The position numbers and the translations under genes were made by a program. Under the pieces are notes generated by a model, which searched no databases, was not told the DNA's origin, and was given only the letters and a program-made list of their open reading frames with translations. This document shows, piece by piece, positions 23,331 through 31,892 of a stretch of 46,321 nt of DNA (its first letter is position 1; every line of letters begins with the position of its first letter). This DNA comes from Rhodobacteraceae bacterium CG17_big_fil_post_rev_8_21_14_2_50_63_15 (GTDB lineage: Bacteria; Pseudomonadota; Alphaproteobacteria; Rhodobacterales; Rhodobacteraceae): positions 1 to 46,321 of the forward strand of contig PFEY01000045.1 of NCBI GenBank assembly GCA_002783205.1, in the 5' to 3' direction.

Positions 23331-25277
23331 TCACTCTCCCATCTGCGTCACAAGACCGCCCCGCAACTCCTTGGAAAACACGAGCGGCGCCTTGCCGAGA
23401 CGAGCCCGATAGGCGGGCAGGCTTTCGGCCACACGCATCACGTAGTTTCGGGTCTCGCGAAACGGAATATGCTCGATCCAGTCAATAATGCCATCAAGGT
23501 CTCTGCCGCGAGGGTCGCCAAAGGTTTCGATCCATTGCGTCACACGACTTGGCCCGGCATTGTATGCGGCCGCCACCAGCACCACATTGCCGCCGAAACG
23601 CTTGCCCAATTGTGCCAGATAGGCCGCGCCCAAACGGACGTTATAGGTCCAGTCGTTCAGCACGTCTGAAGGCACATAGAGCTGCCCCAGATCACGCGCC
23701 ATCTCGCGCGCCGTGCCGGGCATCAGTTGCATCAACCCCTGTGCGCCTGCCTCACTGACAACACCGGGATTGAATTCACTCTCGCGCCGCGCGATCGCGA
23801 GCGCGAGTTCCATAGGCGTGGCCAGATCCATCTCGGCCATCGGATGCAGTGCGTAATAGGGTGCCTCGACGACGATTCCACGGTCAGCAGCCGCCTTGCC
23901 CAGCATGACCTGGAGATGCGGCTGACCCAACTCTATCAACATCTGGCCCATCTGCCCAAGCCCGATGCGATCCTGAACCTGCGAAAGCTGGACAAAGAAC
24001 TGGCGCGCCAATCCCAGATTGCCAATCTTGAGCGCCAGTGTGGCGATTTCATGCAGGTCGCTCGCGGCAAATTCCGCTTCGCGCCAGGGCGCGAACACCT
24101 CTTGTCCGGAAAGTCTTGCATCGACCGGCAGTCCGACCCTTTCCGCAGCCAGAAGCCCGTAAAAGCTGGACTGATAAGAGGCACCCTCGGCATAGGCCAC
24201 TTGCGCGGCTTCGACATCCCCAAGTGCCTCTTGTGAGCGACCGATCCAGTATCCCGCGCGACCCAACGAAATCGGTGTTGACACAGCCGCGCGAAACCTC
24301 TGGAAATGATCCAGTGCGAGGTCAGGAGCGTTCAAATAGGTCAGGGCGATATAGCCCGAGAGCCACTCCAGATCGGCATAGTCAGACCCTTCGACAAGGC
24401 CATGGACCGCCGCCAGATCATAGGCCAGCGATGGCGCTCCCTCGCGCATTTTCTGGCGGGCAAGCGCGCGCCGCCAACTGGCCCATTGCCGGGCTTCTCC
24501 CAGCCCGCCCCCGATCCGGCTCTGCCGCAGGATCACATCGATCGCCTTGTCTGGCGCATTGCTCAGATGCCGGGTGAAGAGCTCATGCGCGATACCCGGG
24601 TTGCGCTCTTGCGCAGCACTCAGCCCCTCGCCTCCGTCCCGTCTGACCTTGGCGCGCAATTCAGCGAGTGCGCGGGCGCCTTCGCTGACCAATGGCAACA
24701 TGTCCTCGACATCGCGCAGGCCGCGCCACAACGCCATCTCGAGCCGCGCCTCGTGGTGCGGGGCCAACAGCGCGCCAAAGTCGCGCAGAAAATCGTCATG
24801 CTCCACCCGCGTCAGACCAAGTGTCCGCCATGCCAGCACAACTTCGGCCTCGGCCTCGCCAGTTCTCCCCCGCGCGAGAAGTGCCCGTGCCAAATTGAGG
24901 GCTCCGACACCGGTCTGCGGTAGATACTCATCGTAAAATGCCAGAACATCGTCAAAATCAGCTCGGGCCATGACCTGTTCATTCTGTCGCCGAAGCAAGG
25001 CCAGCCCCGGCCAGTGCCCGTTACGGCGCAGGAAGGCCATCACCTCCTCCGGCATCCCCAACCCGGCGCGCAAGCGATACCACTCGATCAGATCCACCGA
25101 AGCGGGGCCCTCGCGGGCCGCCAAACGCGCTGCCAGTTCCCAGCGACCACCCTGCATCGCCTCAATCGCACTGGCCAATGGACGCGGCGCGGCGCGCGGC
25201 ACATCCTTCGCCTGCGCCACCACAACCGACGCAATCAGACCGAAAACCACGATCAGCGCGCGCAACATCTCTTGCAT
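23331..25277 (-). CDS. Soluble lytic transglycosylase (Slt70-like)
   Basis: A 648-residue periplasmic enzyme that cleaves murein between MurNAc and GlcNAc with 1,6-anhydro formation. A signal peptide (residues 1-23, ending VVAQA) is followed by a long helical superhelix (about 30-470). The C-terminal SLT domain holds the catalytic glutamate near 499 in [12 protein letters not shown], plus [28 protein letters not shown] and the terminal ETRNYVMRV. Length fits Slt70. An ATG three codons downstream (25268) is a possible alternative start. Confidence 0.93.
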   Translation of the reverse strand: MQEMLRALIVVFGLIASVVVAQAKDVPRAAPRPLASAIEAMQGGRWELAARLAAREGPASVDLIEWYRLRAGLGMPEEVMAFLRRNGHWPGLALLRRQNEQVMARADFDDVLAFYDEYLPQTGVGALNLARALLARGRTGEAEAEVVLAWRTLGLTRVEHDDFLRDFGALLAPHHEARLEMALWRGLRDVEDMLPLVSEGARALAELRAKVRRDGGEGLSAAQERNPGIAHELFTRHLSNAPDKAIDVILRQSRIGGGLGEARQWASWRRALARQKMREGAPSLAYDLAAVHGLVEGSDYADLEWLSGYIALTYLNAPDLALDHFQRFRAAVSTPISLGRAGYWIGRSQEALGDVEAAQVAYAEGASYQSSFYGLLAAERVGLPVDARLSGQEVFAPWREAEFAASDLHEIATLALKIGNLGLARQFFVQLSQVQDRIGLGQMGQMLIELGQPHLQVMLGKAAADRGIVVEAPYYALHPMAEMDLATPMELALAIARRESEFNPGVVSEAGAQGLMQLMPGTAREMARDLGQLYVPSDVLNDWTYNVRLGAAYLAQLGKRFGGNVVLVAAAYNAGPSRVTQWIETFGDPRGRDLDGIIDWIEHIPFRETRNYVMRVAESLPAYRARLGKAPLVFSKELRGGLVTQMGE

Positions 25278-25405
25278 TTCCCGCCGTTGCGAAGGATAGA
25301 CAGCTCCAGCCTAAGCGGCCTGCGCGCGCGCGTCCACTCACGATGGACACACCGATGCGCTACGACCCGCCCAAGCCTCGTCATGTGGAACGAAAGGAGC
25401 GTGTC

Positions 25406-26281
25406 ATGTTCAAAGGATCTTTTCCTGCCCTGGTCACGCCGTTCAAGAACGGAGCGCTTGATCTCGACACGCTCAAGAAATTGGTGGACTGGCATGTCGC
25501 CGAGGGTAGCCACGGTCTTGTGCCTGTCGGCACCACCGGCGAGAGTCCGACGCTCACCCATGAGGAACATGAAACCGTGGTCAGCGAGGTGGTGCGTGCC
25601 GCTGCCGGGCGCATTCCTGTGATCGCCGGAGCAGGCTCCAACAACACGGTCGAGTCGATCCGCTTCATGCGGCACGCAAGGGCTGCGGGAGCCGACGCGG
25701 CGCTCGTGGTCACGCCATATTACAACAAGCCAACGCAGGCCGGCCTGATTGCGCACTTCACCGCGCTGCATGACTGCTGCGATCTGCCAATCATTATCTA
25801 CAATATCCCCGGCCGCTCGGCGGTGGACATGACGCCAGAGACCATGGGCAAGCTGGCGCAACTGCCGCGTATCATCGGGGTCAAGGACTCGACCGGCGAT
25901 CTGGCCCGCGTCTGTGTGCAGCGCCTGACCTGCGGCAAGGACTTCATCCAGATCTCCGGAGAGGACGCAACGGCGCATGGCTTCAACGCACAGGGCGGGC
26001 GGGGCGTCATCTCGGTGACGGCCAATGTCGCGCCCAAGCTCGTGGCGCAGGTGCAGGAAGCGACACTGGCAGGCGATTACGCCACGGCACTCGATCTTCA
26101 GGATCGCCTGATGCCGCTGCACCGTGCGATCTTTGTCGAGCCGGGTGTGGTCGGCGTGAAGTATGCAATGTCCCGGCTGGGACTGTGCAGCCCCGAGGTC
26201 CGCTCGCCGCTGACTGATCTTACAGAGCCGACCAAAGCGTTGGTCGAGGACGGCTTGCGTCATGCGGGACTTTTGAACTGA
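25406..26281 (+). CDS. dapA: 4-hydroxy-tetrahydrodipicolinate synthase
   Basis: A 291-residue aldolase-type enzyme that condenses pyruvate with aspartate semialdehyde in lysine and diaminopimelate synthesis. AAAGGAG precedes the ATG at 25406. Active-site residues are visible: T43-T44 in [11 protein letters not shown]132 in [10 protein letters not shown], and the Schiff-base lysine K160 in [11 protein letters not shown]. The whole length matches DapA. It diverges from the lytic transglycosylase gene, a murein-related neighbour. Confidence 0.97.
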   Translation: MFKGSFPALVTPFKNGALDLDTLKKLVDWHVAEGSHGLVPVGTTGESPTLTHEEHETVVSEVVRAAAGRIPVIAGAGSNNTVESIRFMRHARAAGADAALVVTPYYNKPTQAGLIAHFTALHDCCDLPIIIYNIPGRSAVDMTPETMGKLAQLPRIIGVKDSTGDLARVCVQRLTCGKDFIQISGEDATAHGFNAQGGRGVISVTANVAPKLVAQVQEATLAGDYATALDLQDRLMPLHRAIFVEPGVVGVKYAMSRLGLCSPEVRSPLTDLTEPTKALVEDGLRHAGLLN

Positions 26282-26355
26282 GGCGATCTGGCGACGTCTG
26301 TCTTGACGCCGGGACAAGCTTGGGCTGATCTGGCATGAACCGGAGGAGACAGACA

Positions 26356-27477
26356 ATGGTTCAGCCCGCAATTACGGGATCGGGTGTGTTCACACCGCCC
26401 GAGGTGATCACCAATGACGAACTGGTGACGGCTTTCAACGCTTATGCCGCGATTTTCAATACCCGGCACGCCGCTGCCATCGACTCTGGAGAGATCGAAG
26501 CCAAGGCCGCATCTTCATCCGACTTCATCATAACCGCCTCGGGTATCGAGCAACGGCATGTGATGAACAAGACCGGCATACTCGATCCAGAGGTCATGCA
26601 TCCGCATCTGCGCGCACGCCGAGACGATGAGCCGGGGATCATGGCCGAAATGGCCCTTGATGCCTGCGACAAGGCATTGACCCAAGCCGGACGCACGGGC
26701 GGCGAGGTCGATCTGGTAATCTGTGCGGCATCGAACCATGAACGCCCCTATCCAGCCATCGCCATCGAGATCCAACAGCTCCTGGGCGCAGGCGGCTTTG
26801 CCTTCGACATGAATGTCGCCTGTTCTTCGGCGACATTCGGGATTCAGGCTGCGGCCGACATGATCCGGTCAGGCAGCGCGCGCCGCGCGCTCGTGGTCAG
26901 CCCGGAGATCTGCTCAGGCCACCTCGAATGGCGCGACCGCGACTGCCATTTCATCTTTGGCGATGTCTGCACCGCCCTGCTGATCGAGGCTGCCGAGGAC
27001 GCAAAGGGGCCGCATTTCATCATCCGCTCGACTCGTTGCGCCACTCAATTCTCAAACAATATCAGAAACAACAACGGTTTTCTGCGGCGGACTCGACCCT
27101 ATGGCATGGAAGATCGGCGCGACATGCTGTTTGTGCAGGAGGGGCGCAAGGTGTTCAAGGAGGTGCTACCGATGGTCTCGGCGCATGTTCTGGCGCATCT
27201 GGAGAGCGCGGGGATCGCGGCGGACGACCTGCGCCGTCTCTGGCTCCATCAGGCCAACAAGGCAATGAATGACTTCATCGGGCGCAAGGTTCTGGGCCGC
27301 GTTCCGGAACGGAGCGAGCAACCCAATATCTTGCAGGACTACGCCAATACTTCCTCCGCCGGGTCGATCATTGCGTTCTCGCAGTATTCGGAGGATCTAG
27401 CCCCCGGTGACTGTGGCATGATCTGTTCGTTTGGCGCAGGCTATTCGGTGGGCTCGGTTTTGCTCGAACGCGCCTGA
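26356..27477 (+). CDS. Beta-ketoacyl-ACP synthase III (FabH-like) homologue
   Basis: A 373-residue thiolase-fold enzyme. The ATG at 26356 is preferred because GGAGGAG lies 6 bases before it; an ATG at 26335 has no such site. The FabH-type triad is intact: C156 in MNVACSSATFGIQ, H298 in LWLHQANKAMNDF and N331 in YANTSSAGSIIAF. It is longer than housekeeping FabH (about 320 residues), with an extra segment before the first domain (about residues 25-60). It might start fatty acids on unusual primers or serve a specialised pathway, so I give no gene symbol. Confidence 0.88.
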   Translation: MVQPAITGSGVFTPPEVITNDELVTAFNAYAAIFNTRHAAAIDSGEIEAKAASSSDFIITASGIEQRHVMNKTGILDPEVMHPHLRARRDDEPGIMAEMALDACDKALTQAGRTGGEVDLVICAASNHERPYPAIAIEIQQLLGAGGFAFDMNVACSSATFGIQAAADMIRSGSARRALVVSPEICSGHLEWRDRDCHFIFGDVCTALLIEAAEDAKGPHFIIRSTRCATQFSNNIRNNNGFLRRTRPYGMEDRRDMLFVQEGRKVFKEVLPMVSAHVLAHLESAGIAADDLRRLWLHQANKAMNDFIGRKVLGRVPERSEQPNILQDYANTSSAGSIIAFSQYSEDLAPGDCGMICSFGAGYSVGSVLLERA

Positions 27478-27618
27478 GGTCCGTTGGCGCGTCGCAAAGC
27501 CCTCCTGTTCACCCGCATGTGAATGCTCAGTTTGCAAATGACATATCAGGACAAAATCTTTAGTTGAACAAGATATCTGGTACCCCCTCAATCTGTCGGG
27601 AAGTGGTGAGGAAGGCTT

Positions 27619-28077
27619 ATGACTACAATGGGAAGCTACCTGAAAAAGCACACCGAGGCCCTTGTCAAGGATGTTGGCATCGAGACGGCGTGCAAACTCA
27701 CCGGCAAATCCAAAGCAACATTGGGGCGCTACTATTCCGACCATGACGAACATGCCGACCGGTTCATGCCCGTGGATGCGGTAGCCGCTCTGGAAGAGGC
27801 CGCAAGCTATCCCCATGTCACAGGCGCACTCGCGGAACTCAGGGGGATTGGGCTCAGTCTCAATGGCTCCAAGCGCAAAGAATTCGAGCGCGCCAATGTC
27901 AACAGTGATGTCATTGCGTTGTCTCAGCGCTTTGCCATGCTCATGGCCGAGTATCAGCAATCGATCGAGGATGGCCGAATCACGGTAAACGAGGCCAAGC
28001 GCCTCCTGCGCGAGACGACGCAATTACAGCAGGTTCTGATCGAGATGAAACTGCATCTCGAAGACGAGACGTCCTGA
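27619..28077 (+). CDS. Orphan protein with possible helix-turn-helix, function unknown
   Basis: A 152-residue soluble protein I do not recognise. The N-terminal part reads KDVGIETACKLTGKSKATLGRYYSD (residues about 17-41), which has the shape of a helix-turn-helix (GIETACKLTGKSKATLGRYY). A long helical C-terminus (about 95-150) rich in Glu, Arg and Leu could dimerise. GAGGAAGG precedes the ATG. The upstream spacer has two adjoining palindromes, AGATATCT (27571-27578) and GGTACC (27579-27584), which could be its own operator. A DNA-binding or phage-derived regulator is plausible but unproven. Confidence 0.75.
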   Translation: MTTMGSYLKKHTEALVKDVGIETACKLTGKSKATLGRYYSDHDEHADRFMPVDAVAALEEAASYPHVTGALAELRGIGLSLNGSKRKEFERANVNSDVIALSQRFAMLMAEYQQSIEDGRITVNEAKRLLRETTQLQQVLIEMKLHLEDETS

Positions 28078-28104
28078 CCAAAGATTCGTCAACATCACCC
28101 AAAA

Positions 28105-28131
28105 ACCCGGCGCTGTCGTTTCGCGCCGGGT
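28105..28131 (-). terminator. Rho-independent terminator of tpa
   Basis: ACCCGGCGC (28105-28113) and GCGCCGGGT (28123-28131) form a 9-bp perfect stem around a 9-base loop. On the minus strand the hairpin is followed by TTTTT (complement of the A-run at 28100-28105), so it ends transcription from tpa. It also lies just after the plus-strand 152-residue gene. Confidence 0.85.
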
Positions 28132-28156
28132 CAGTCAGGGAAGAGGTGAATTATGG

Positions 28157-29554
28157 TCAGGCAAAGACGCGCGTCAGCGCCTGATCGGTGGCCGAGATCA
28201 GATGGTCGATATCGTCCTTCGTCGCAATCAGCGCGGGGCTATAGCAGAGCGTATTGTTGAACCCCGGGATCGAGCGGTTGGTCGCCCCGATGACCACGCC
28301 CTGCGCCATGCAATCGGCGACCACGGCCTGAACCATCTTTTCTGGTGCCGGCTCCTTGGTGGCGCGGTCCGCGACCAGTTCGGCCCCCAGAAACAGCCCC
28401 TTGCCGCGCACATGGCCGATCACCGCGTGACGGTCCTTCAGGGCGTGCAACTGATCGAGCATATAGGCCCCCATTGCGGTGCAATTGTCGAGAAGCCCTT
28501 CTTCCTCGATGATAGCGACATTTTCGAGCGCGGCCGCAGGCCCCGCCGTGCAACCGCCGAAGGTCGATATGTCGCGGAAATAGTTCATCGCGTCGGTGGC
28601 ATCATCCTTGAACATCTCGAAGACGCGTTCATTGGTCACGCAACATGCAATCGCGGCATAGCCCGAGGCCACGCCCTTGGCCATAGTCACGAAATCGGGC
28701 TCGACCCCGTAATGCTGATAGCCGAACCATGTCCCCGTGCGACCCACACCACACACCACCTCGTCGATATGAAGAAGGATGTCGTATTTGCGGCAGATCT
28801 CCTGCACGCGCGGCCAATAGCCCTCGGGCGGAACGATGACACCGCCGCCCGCCGTCACCGGTTCGAGGCAGAGCGCGCCGACCGTATCGGCACCCTCGCG
28901 CAGGATCACCTCTTCGATCGCGTTCGCAGCGGCGATGCCATAATCCTCGCCCGACAGATCCCATTGTGCGCGGTATTCCAGACAATGCGGTACCCGCACG
29001 AAACCAGGAGTATAAGGGCCATATTGCGCGTTGCGCTCATCCTGACCGCCCGCCGAGAGGCAGGCAATCGTGGTGCCGTGATAATCGCGGTCACGATAGA
29101 GGATCTTGTGCTTCTTGCCACCGTAGCGTTTGTGCGCGATCTGGCGCACCATCTTGAAGGCTTTCTCGTTGGCCTCCGATCCCGAATTGGTGAAATAGAC
29201 GCGAGTCATCCCCGGCATCTTGGAAATGATCTTTTCGGAAAAGAGCGCGCCGGGGATCGACCCGGCAGAGCCTGCAAAATAAGGAAGTTTGATCAATTGA
29301 TCGCGCACCGCATTGGCGATGCGCTCGCGCCCATAGCCAACATTGACCGTCCAGACGCCGCCCGACACGCCGTCGAGATGCTCTTTTCCCTTCTGGTCCC
29401 AGACCCGCATGCCACGCCCCTCGACGATGATGCGCGGATCGACCTTGGGATTGGGTGCGGTCCAGCCCGCATGTTGAATGAGGTGATGCCAGACATGCGC
29501 GCGGTCGGCCTCGACCACGTGAGAGATGTCATTATCGCGCAGTTTGCCGTCCAT
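28157..29554 (-). CDS. tpa: Taurine:pyruvate aminotransferase
   Basis: A 465-residue class III PLP aminotransferase. It would transfer the amino group of taurine to pyruvate, giving sulfoacetaldehyde and alanine. Motifs: GVSGGVWTVNVGYGRERIA, YFTNSGSEANEKAFKM, RDYHGTT, CLEPVTAGGGVIVPPEGYW, the PLP-aspartate region LLHIDEVVCGVGRTGTWFGY and the Schiff-base lysine in TMAKGVASG. The substrate is inferred from resemblance to Roseobacter Tpa and from tauABC, which diverges from it across 447 bases. Sulfoacetaldehyde acetyltransferase (Xsc), the next enzyme, is not in the window. Confidence 0.9.
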   Translation of the reverse strand: MDGKLRDNDISHVVEADRAHVWHHLIQHAGWTAPNPKVDPRIIVEGRGMRVWDQKGKEHLDGVSGGVWTVNVGYGRERIANAVRDQLIKLPYFAGSAGSIPGALFSEKIISKMPGMTRVYFTNSGSEANEKAFKMVRQIAHKRYGGKKHKILYRDRDYHGTTIACLSAGGQDERNAQYGPYTPGFVRVPHCLEYRAQWDLSGEDYGIAAANAIEEVILREGADTVGALCLEPVTAGGGVIVPPEGYWPRVQEICRKYDILLHIDEVVCGVGRTGTWFGYQHYGVEPDFVTMAKGVASGYAAIACCVTNERVFEMFKDDATDAMNYFRDISTFGGCTAGPAAALENVAIIEEEGLLDNCTAMGAYMLDQLHALKDRHAVIGHVRGKGLFLGAELVADRATKEPAPEKMVQAVVADCMAQGVVIGATNRSIPGFNNTLCYSPALIATKDDIDHLISATDQALTRVFA

Positions 29555-30001
29555 GGCGGTGCTCCATCAAGTTGCGGACCGGCGCGGGGCGCGCACGGGC
29601 CCGAGATCTCTAGCATACTCTGATCTTCGTGTCATAGCAGCCTTGAAAAGCGGTCCACTGATAGGGCCAAATCGAACTATTAAATAAGGCCACAAGGCGG
29701 TGAAGCGCAACGGTTTGCTTTCTAAGCGATTGAAGACAATTTGTTTTATCTTCGCGTTCTGCTGACTCTGGGTCTTTGAGACTATGCAAAAACCTCTTTT
29801 CGGAAATACCGAAATATTCTTAGCATGGTTAGAATTGCGTTGATCGGTGCACAGGGATGGCGTTCACTCCTTTGAGACACCTGTGATTGAGCAGGGCAAG
29901 TGGTCGCGAAGGTCAAGCTGGTCGTAAGAGCGCAAGGTCTCAATCCGCCTTGAAGCGCGGTTGGCTCAAAAAAATGAAGCTAAACAACGGGAGAAATCGA
30001 A
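29555..30001. promoter_or_regulatory. Divergent tpa / tauA control region
   Basis: This 447-base spacer holds no gene; it is AT-rich in its middle. An inverted repeat TTTCGG (29798-29803) / CCGAAA (29809-29814) with a 5-base spacer is followed by TATTCT and TTAGAAT, which could be -10 elements. The nonamer CTTTGAGAC occurs at 29774-29782 and again at 29870-29878. I do not see the CTGGACYTAA repeats described for TauR. GGGAGA at about 29990 is the tauA ribosome site. Confidence 0.5.
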
Positions 30002-31000
30002 GTGAAACTGAAAACCAGACTGATGTCGGCCGTGGCGAGCCTCGCCTATTTGGCGGGTGGCGGATTTGCCAGCGCGCAGGAAATCACCGTGGCCTATTTC
30101 CTCGAATGGCCGATGCCGTTCCAGTATGCCAAGGAAATGGGCACCTATGACAAGGAAATGGGTGTCAAGGTGAACTGGCGTGCCTTTGATACCGGCACCG
30201 CGATGAGTGCCGCCATGGCAAGCGGCGACGTGCATCTTTCGGTCAGCCAGGGCGTGCCGCCCTTCGTGGTGGCGACCAGTGCAGGGCAGGATTTGCAGGT
30301 GCTCGATGTCGCGGTGAGTTATTCGGACAACGACAACTGCGTCGTCGCCTCGGCGCTCGAAATCGACAAGACCAACGCCAAGGAACTCGAAGGAAAGAAA
30401 GTCGCCGTGCCGCTCGGGACTGCGGCGCATTTCGGCTTTCTCAACCAGATGAACCACTTCGGCGTCGACATCTCGAAAATGGAGGTCGTCAACATGGCCC
30501 CGCCCGAAGGGGCCGCCGCCATCGCGCAAGGCGCGGTCGACATGTTCTGCGGCTGGGGTGGTAGCCTGCGCCGCGCCAAGGAACACGGGAACGTGCTGCT
30601 GACCGGCGCGGAGAAGGAAGAGCTTGGCATTCTCGTCTTTGACGTGACCTCCGGTCCAGCCTCCTTCGTGGCCGAGAACCCCGATCTCGTCGCGAAATTC
30701 CTCAAGGTGACGGCGGATGCCAACGCCATGTGGGCCGACCCGGCCAATCGCGACACCATGCTGCCAGTCATTGCCAAGGACAGCGGCATGGATCTCGAAG
30801 CGACAGCCGCCACCATCGACACCTTCATCTTCCCCGCCGTCGAGGAACAACTCAGCGCCAAGTGGCTGGGTGGCGGCGCGCAGGAATTCATGAAGGGCGT
30901 GGCCGAGGTCTTTGTCCAGGCCGGGAGCATCGACTCGGCGCTTGCCACCTATGACAGCAACGTCAATACTGGGCCGCTGGCTGCCGCCAACGGAATGTAA
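30002..31000 (+). CDS. tauA: Taurine ABC transporter, periplasmic binding protein
   Basis: A 332-residue exported binding protein of the TauA/SsuA (NMT1-like) group. It begins with GTG at 30002, preceded by GGGAGA at good spacing; an ATG at 30023 would shorten the signal. The signal peptide ends around GGGFASAQ (residue 28). Mature features include VNWRAFDTGTAMSAAMASGDVHLSV, GKKVAVPLGTAAHFGFL and VDMFCGWGGSLRRA, which follow the family plan. A perfect stem-loop separates it from tauB. Ligand assignment rests on the tpa neighbour. Confidence 0.92.
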   Translation: MKLKTRLMSAVASLAYLAGGGFASAQEITVAYFLEWPMPFQYAKEMGTYDKEMGVKVNWRAFDTGTAMSAAMASGDVHLSVSQGVPPFVVATSAGQDLQVLDVAVSYSDNDNCVVASALEIDKTNAKELEGKKVAVPLGTAAHFGFLNQMNHFGVDISKMEVVNMAPPEGAAAIAQGAVDMFCGWGGSLRRAKEHGNVLLTGAEKEELGILVFDVTSGPASFVAENPDLVAKFLKVTADANAMWADPANRDTMLPVIAKDSGMDLEATAATIDTFIFPAVEEQLSAKWLGGGAQEFMKGVAEVFVQAGSIDSALATYDSNVNTGPLAAANGM

Positions 31001-31024
31001 CCCGCACCAACGTGACCCCGAGAG

Positions 31025-31047
31025 GCCTGCCCGCACACCGGGCAGGC
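31025..31047 (+). terminator. Intercistronic stem-loop between tauA and tauB
   Basis: GCCTGCCCG (31025-31033) pairs perfectly with CGGGCAGGC (31039-31047) around CACAC. There is no T-run. As after dctP, it lies directly behind the binding-protein gene and probably stabilises the tauA message or limits read-through. Confidence 0.8.
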
Positions 31048-31082
31048 ATCTTCCCGAAAGCCCGATAGCAAAGGGGGTTGGG

Positions 31083-31892
31083 ATGTCCACCCTTTCCATC
31101 GAAAACATCTCGATGCGGTTCGATTTGCCCAATGGAACCCATGTGCAGGCGCTCAAGAACGTATCGCTCACGCTCAAGACTGGTGAGTTGTTGAGCGTTC
31201 TGGGCCCGTCCGGCTGCGGCAAGACTACGCTACTCAACATCCTCGCCGGCTTTCTGGCACCTACCGATGGACAGATTACCCTCAACGGCCACCGTGTCAC
31301 CGGACCCGATGCCGAACGCGGCATGGTGTTTCAGCAAGGCGCCCTCTTTGAATGGATGAACGTGCGCGACAACGTGAGCTTTGGGCCCCGAATGAAGGGC
31401 CAGCGCGCGGTCGAGTACACCAAGACCGTCAATCACCTTCTTGATGTGGTGGGTCTGGGGGATTTCAAGGAAAAGGCGGTCTATGAGCTTTCGGGCGGCA
31501 TGCAGCAGCGCGTGGCCCTCGCCCGCTGTCTCGCCAATGACCCCGATGTGATCCTGATGGACGAACCGCTCGGCGCGCTCGATGCCCTCACCCGCGAAAA
31601 GATGCAGGGCCTGGTTCTCAAGCTGTGGAAGGAAACCGGCAAGACGATCATCCTGATCACCCATTCGGTCGAAGAGGCGCTGCTCCTCGGTGAGCGGCTT
31701 CTGGTCATGGCGCCGCGTCCGGGGCGCATTCACCGCGAGTATCGTCTGCCCTTTGCAGATATGGGCGTCGGACAGGATCTGCGGGCGGTCAAGAAACACC
31801 CAGATTTTGCAAGCAAACGCGAGGAAATCCTGTCGATGATCTGGGACATGGAAGAAGAGATCATGGGCCGGACCGAGGAGGCGGGCGCATGA
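31083..31892 (+). CDS. tauB: Taurine ABC transporter, ATPase
   Basis: A 269-residue ABC ATPase that powers taurine import. Walker A is LGPSGCGKTTLLNILAG, the Q-loop lies in GMVFQQGALFEWMNV, the signature is LSGGMQQRVALARCLA, Walker B is VILMDEPLGALDALT, and the switch His lies in ILITHSVEEALLL. AAGGGGG precedes the ATG at 31083. It overlaps tauC by 4 bases (ATGA). Confidence 0.95.
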   Translation: MSTLSIENISMRFDLPNGTHVQALKNVSLTLKTGELLSVLGPSGCGKTTLLNILAGFLAPTDGQITLNGHRVTGPDAERGMVFQQGALFEWMNVRDNVSFGPRMKGQRAVEYTKTVNHLLDVVGLGDFKEKAVYELSGGMQQRVALARCLANDPDVILMDEPLGALDALTREKMQGLVLKLWKETGKTIILITHSVEEALLLGERLLVMAPRPGRIHREYRLPFADMGVGQDLRAVKKHPDFASKREEILSMIWDMEEEIMGRTEEAGA

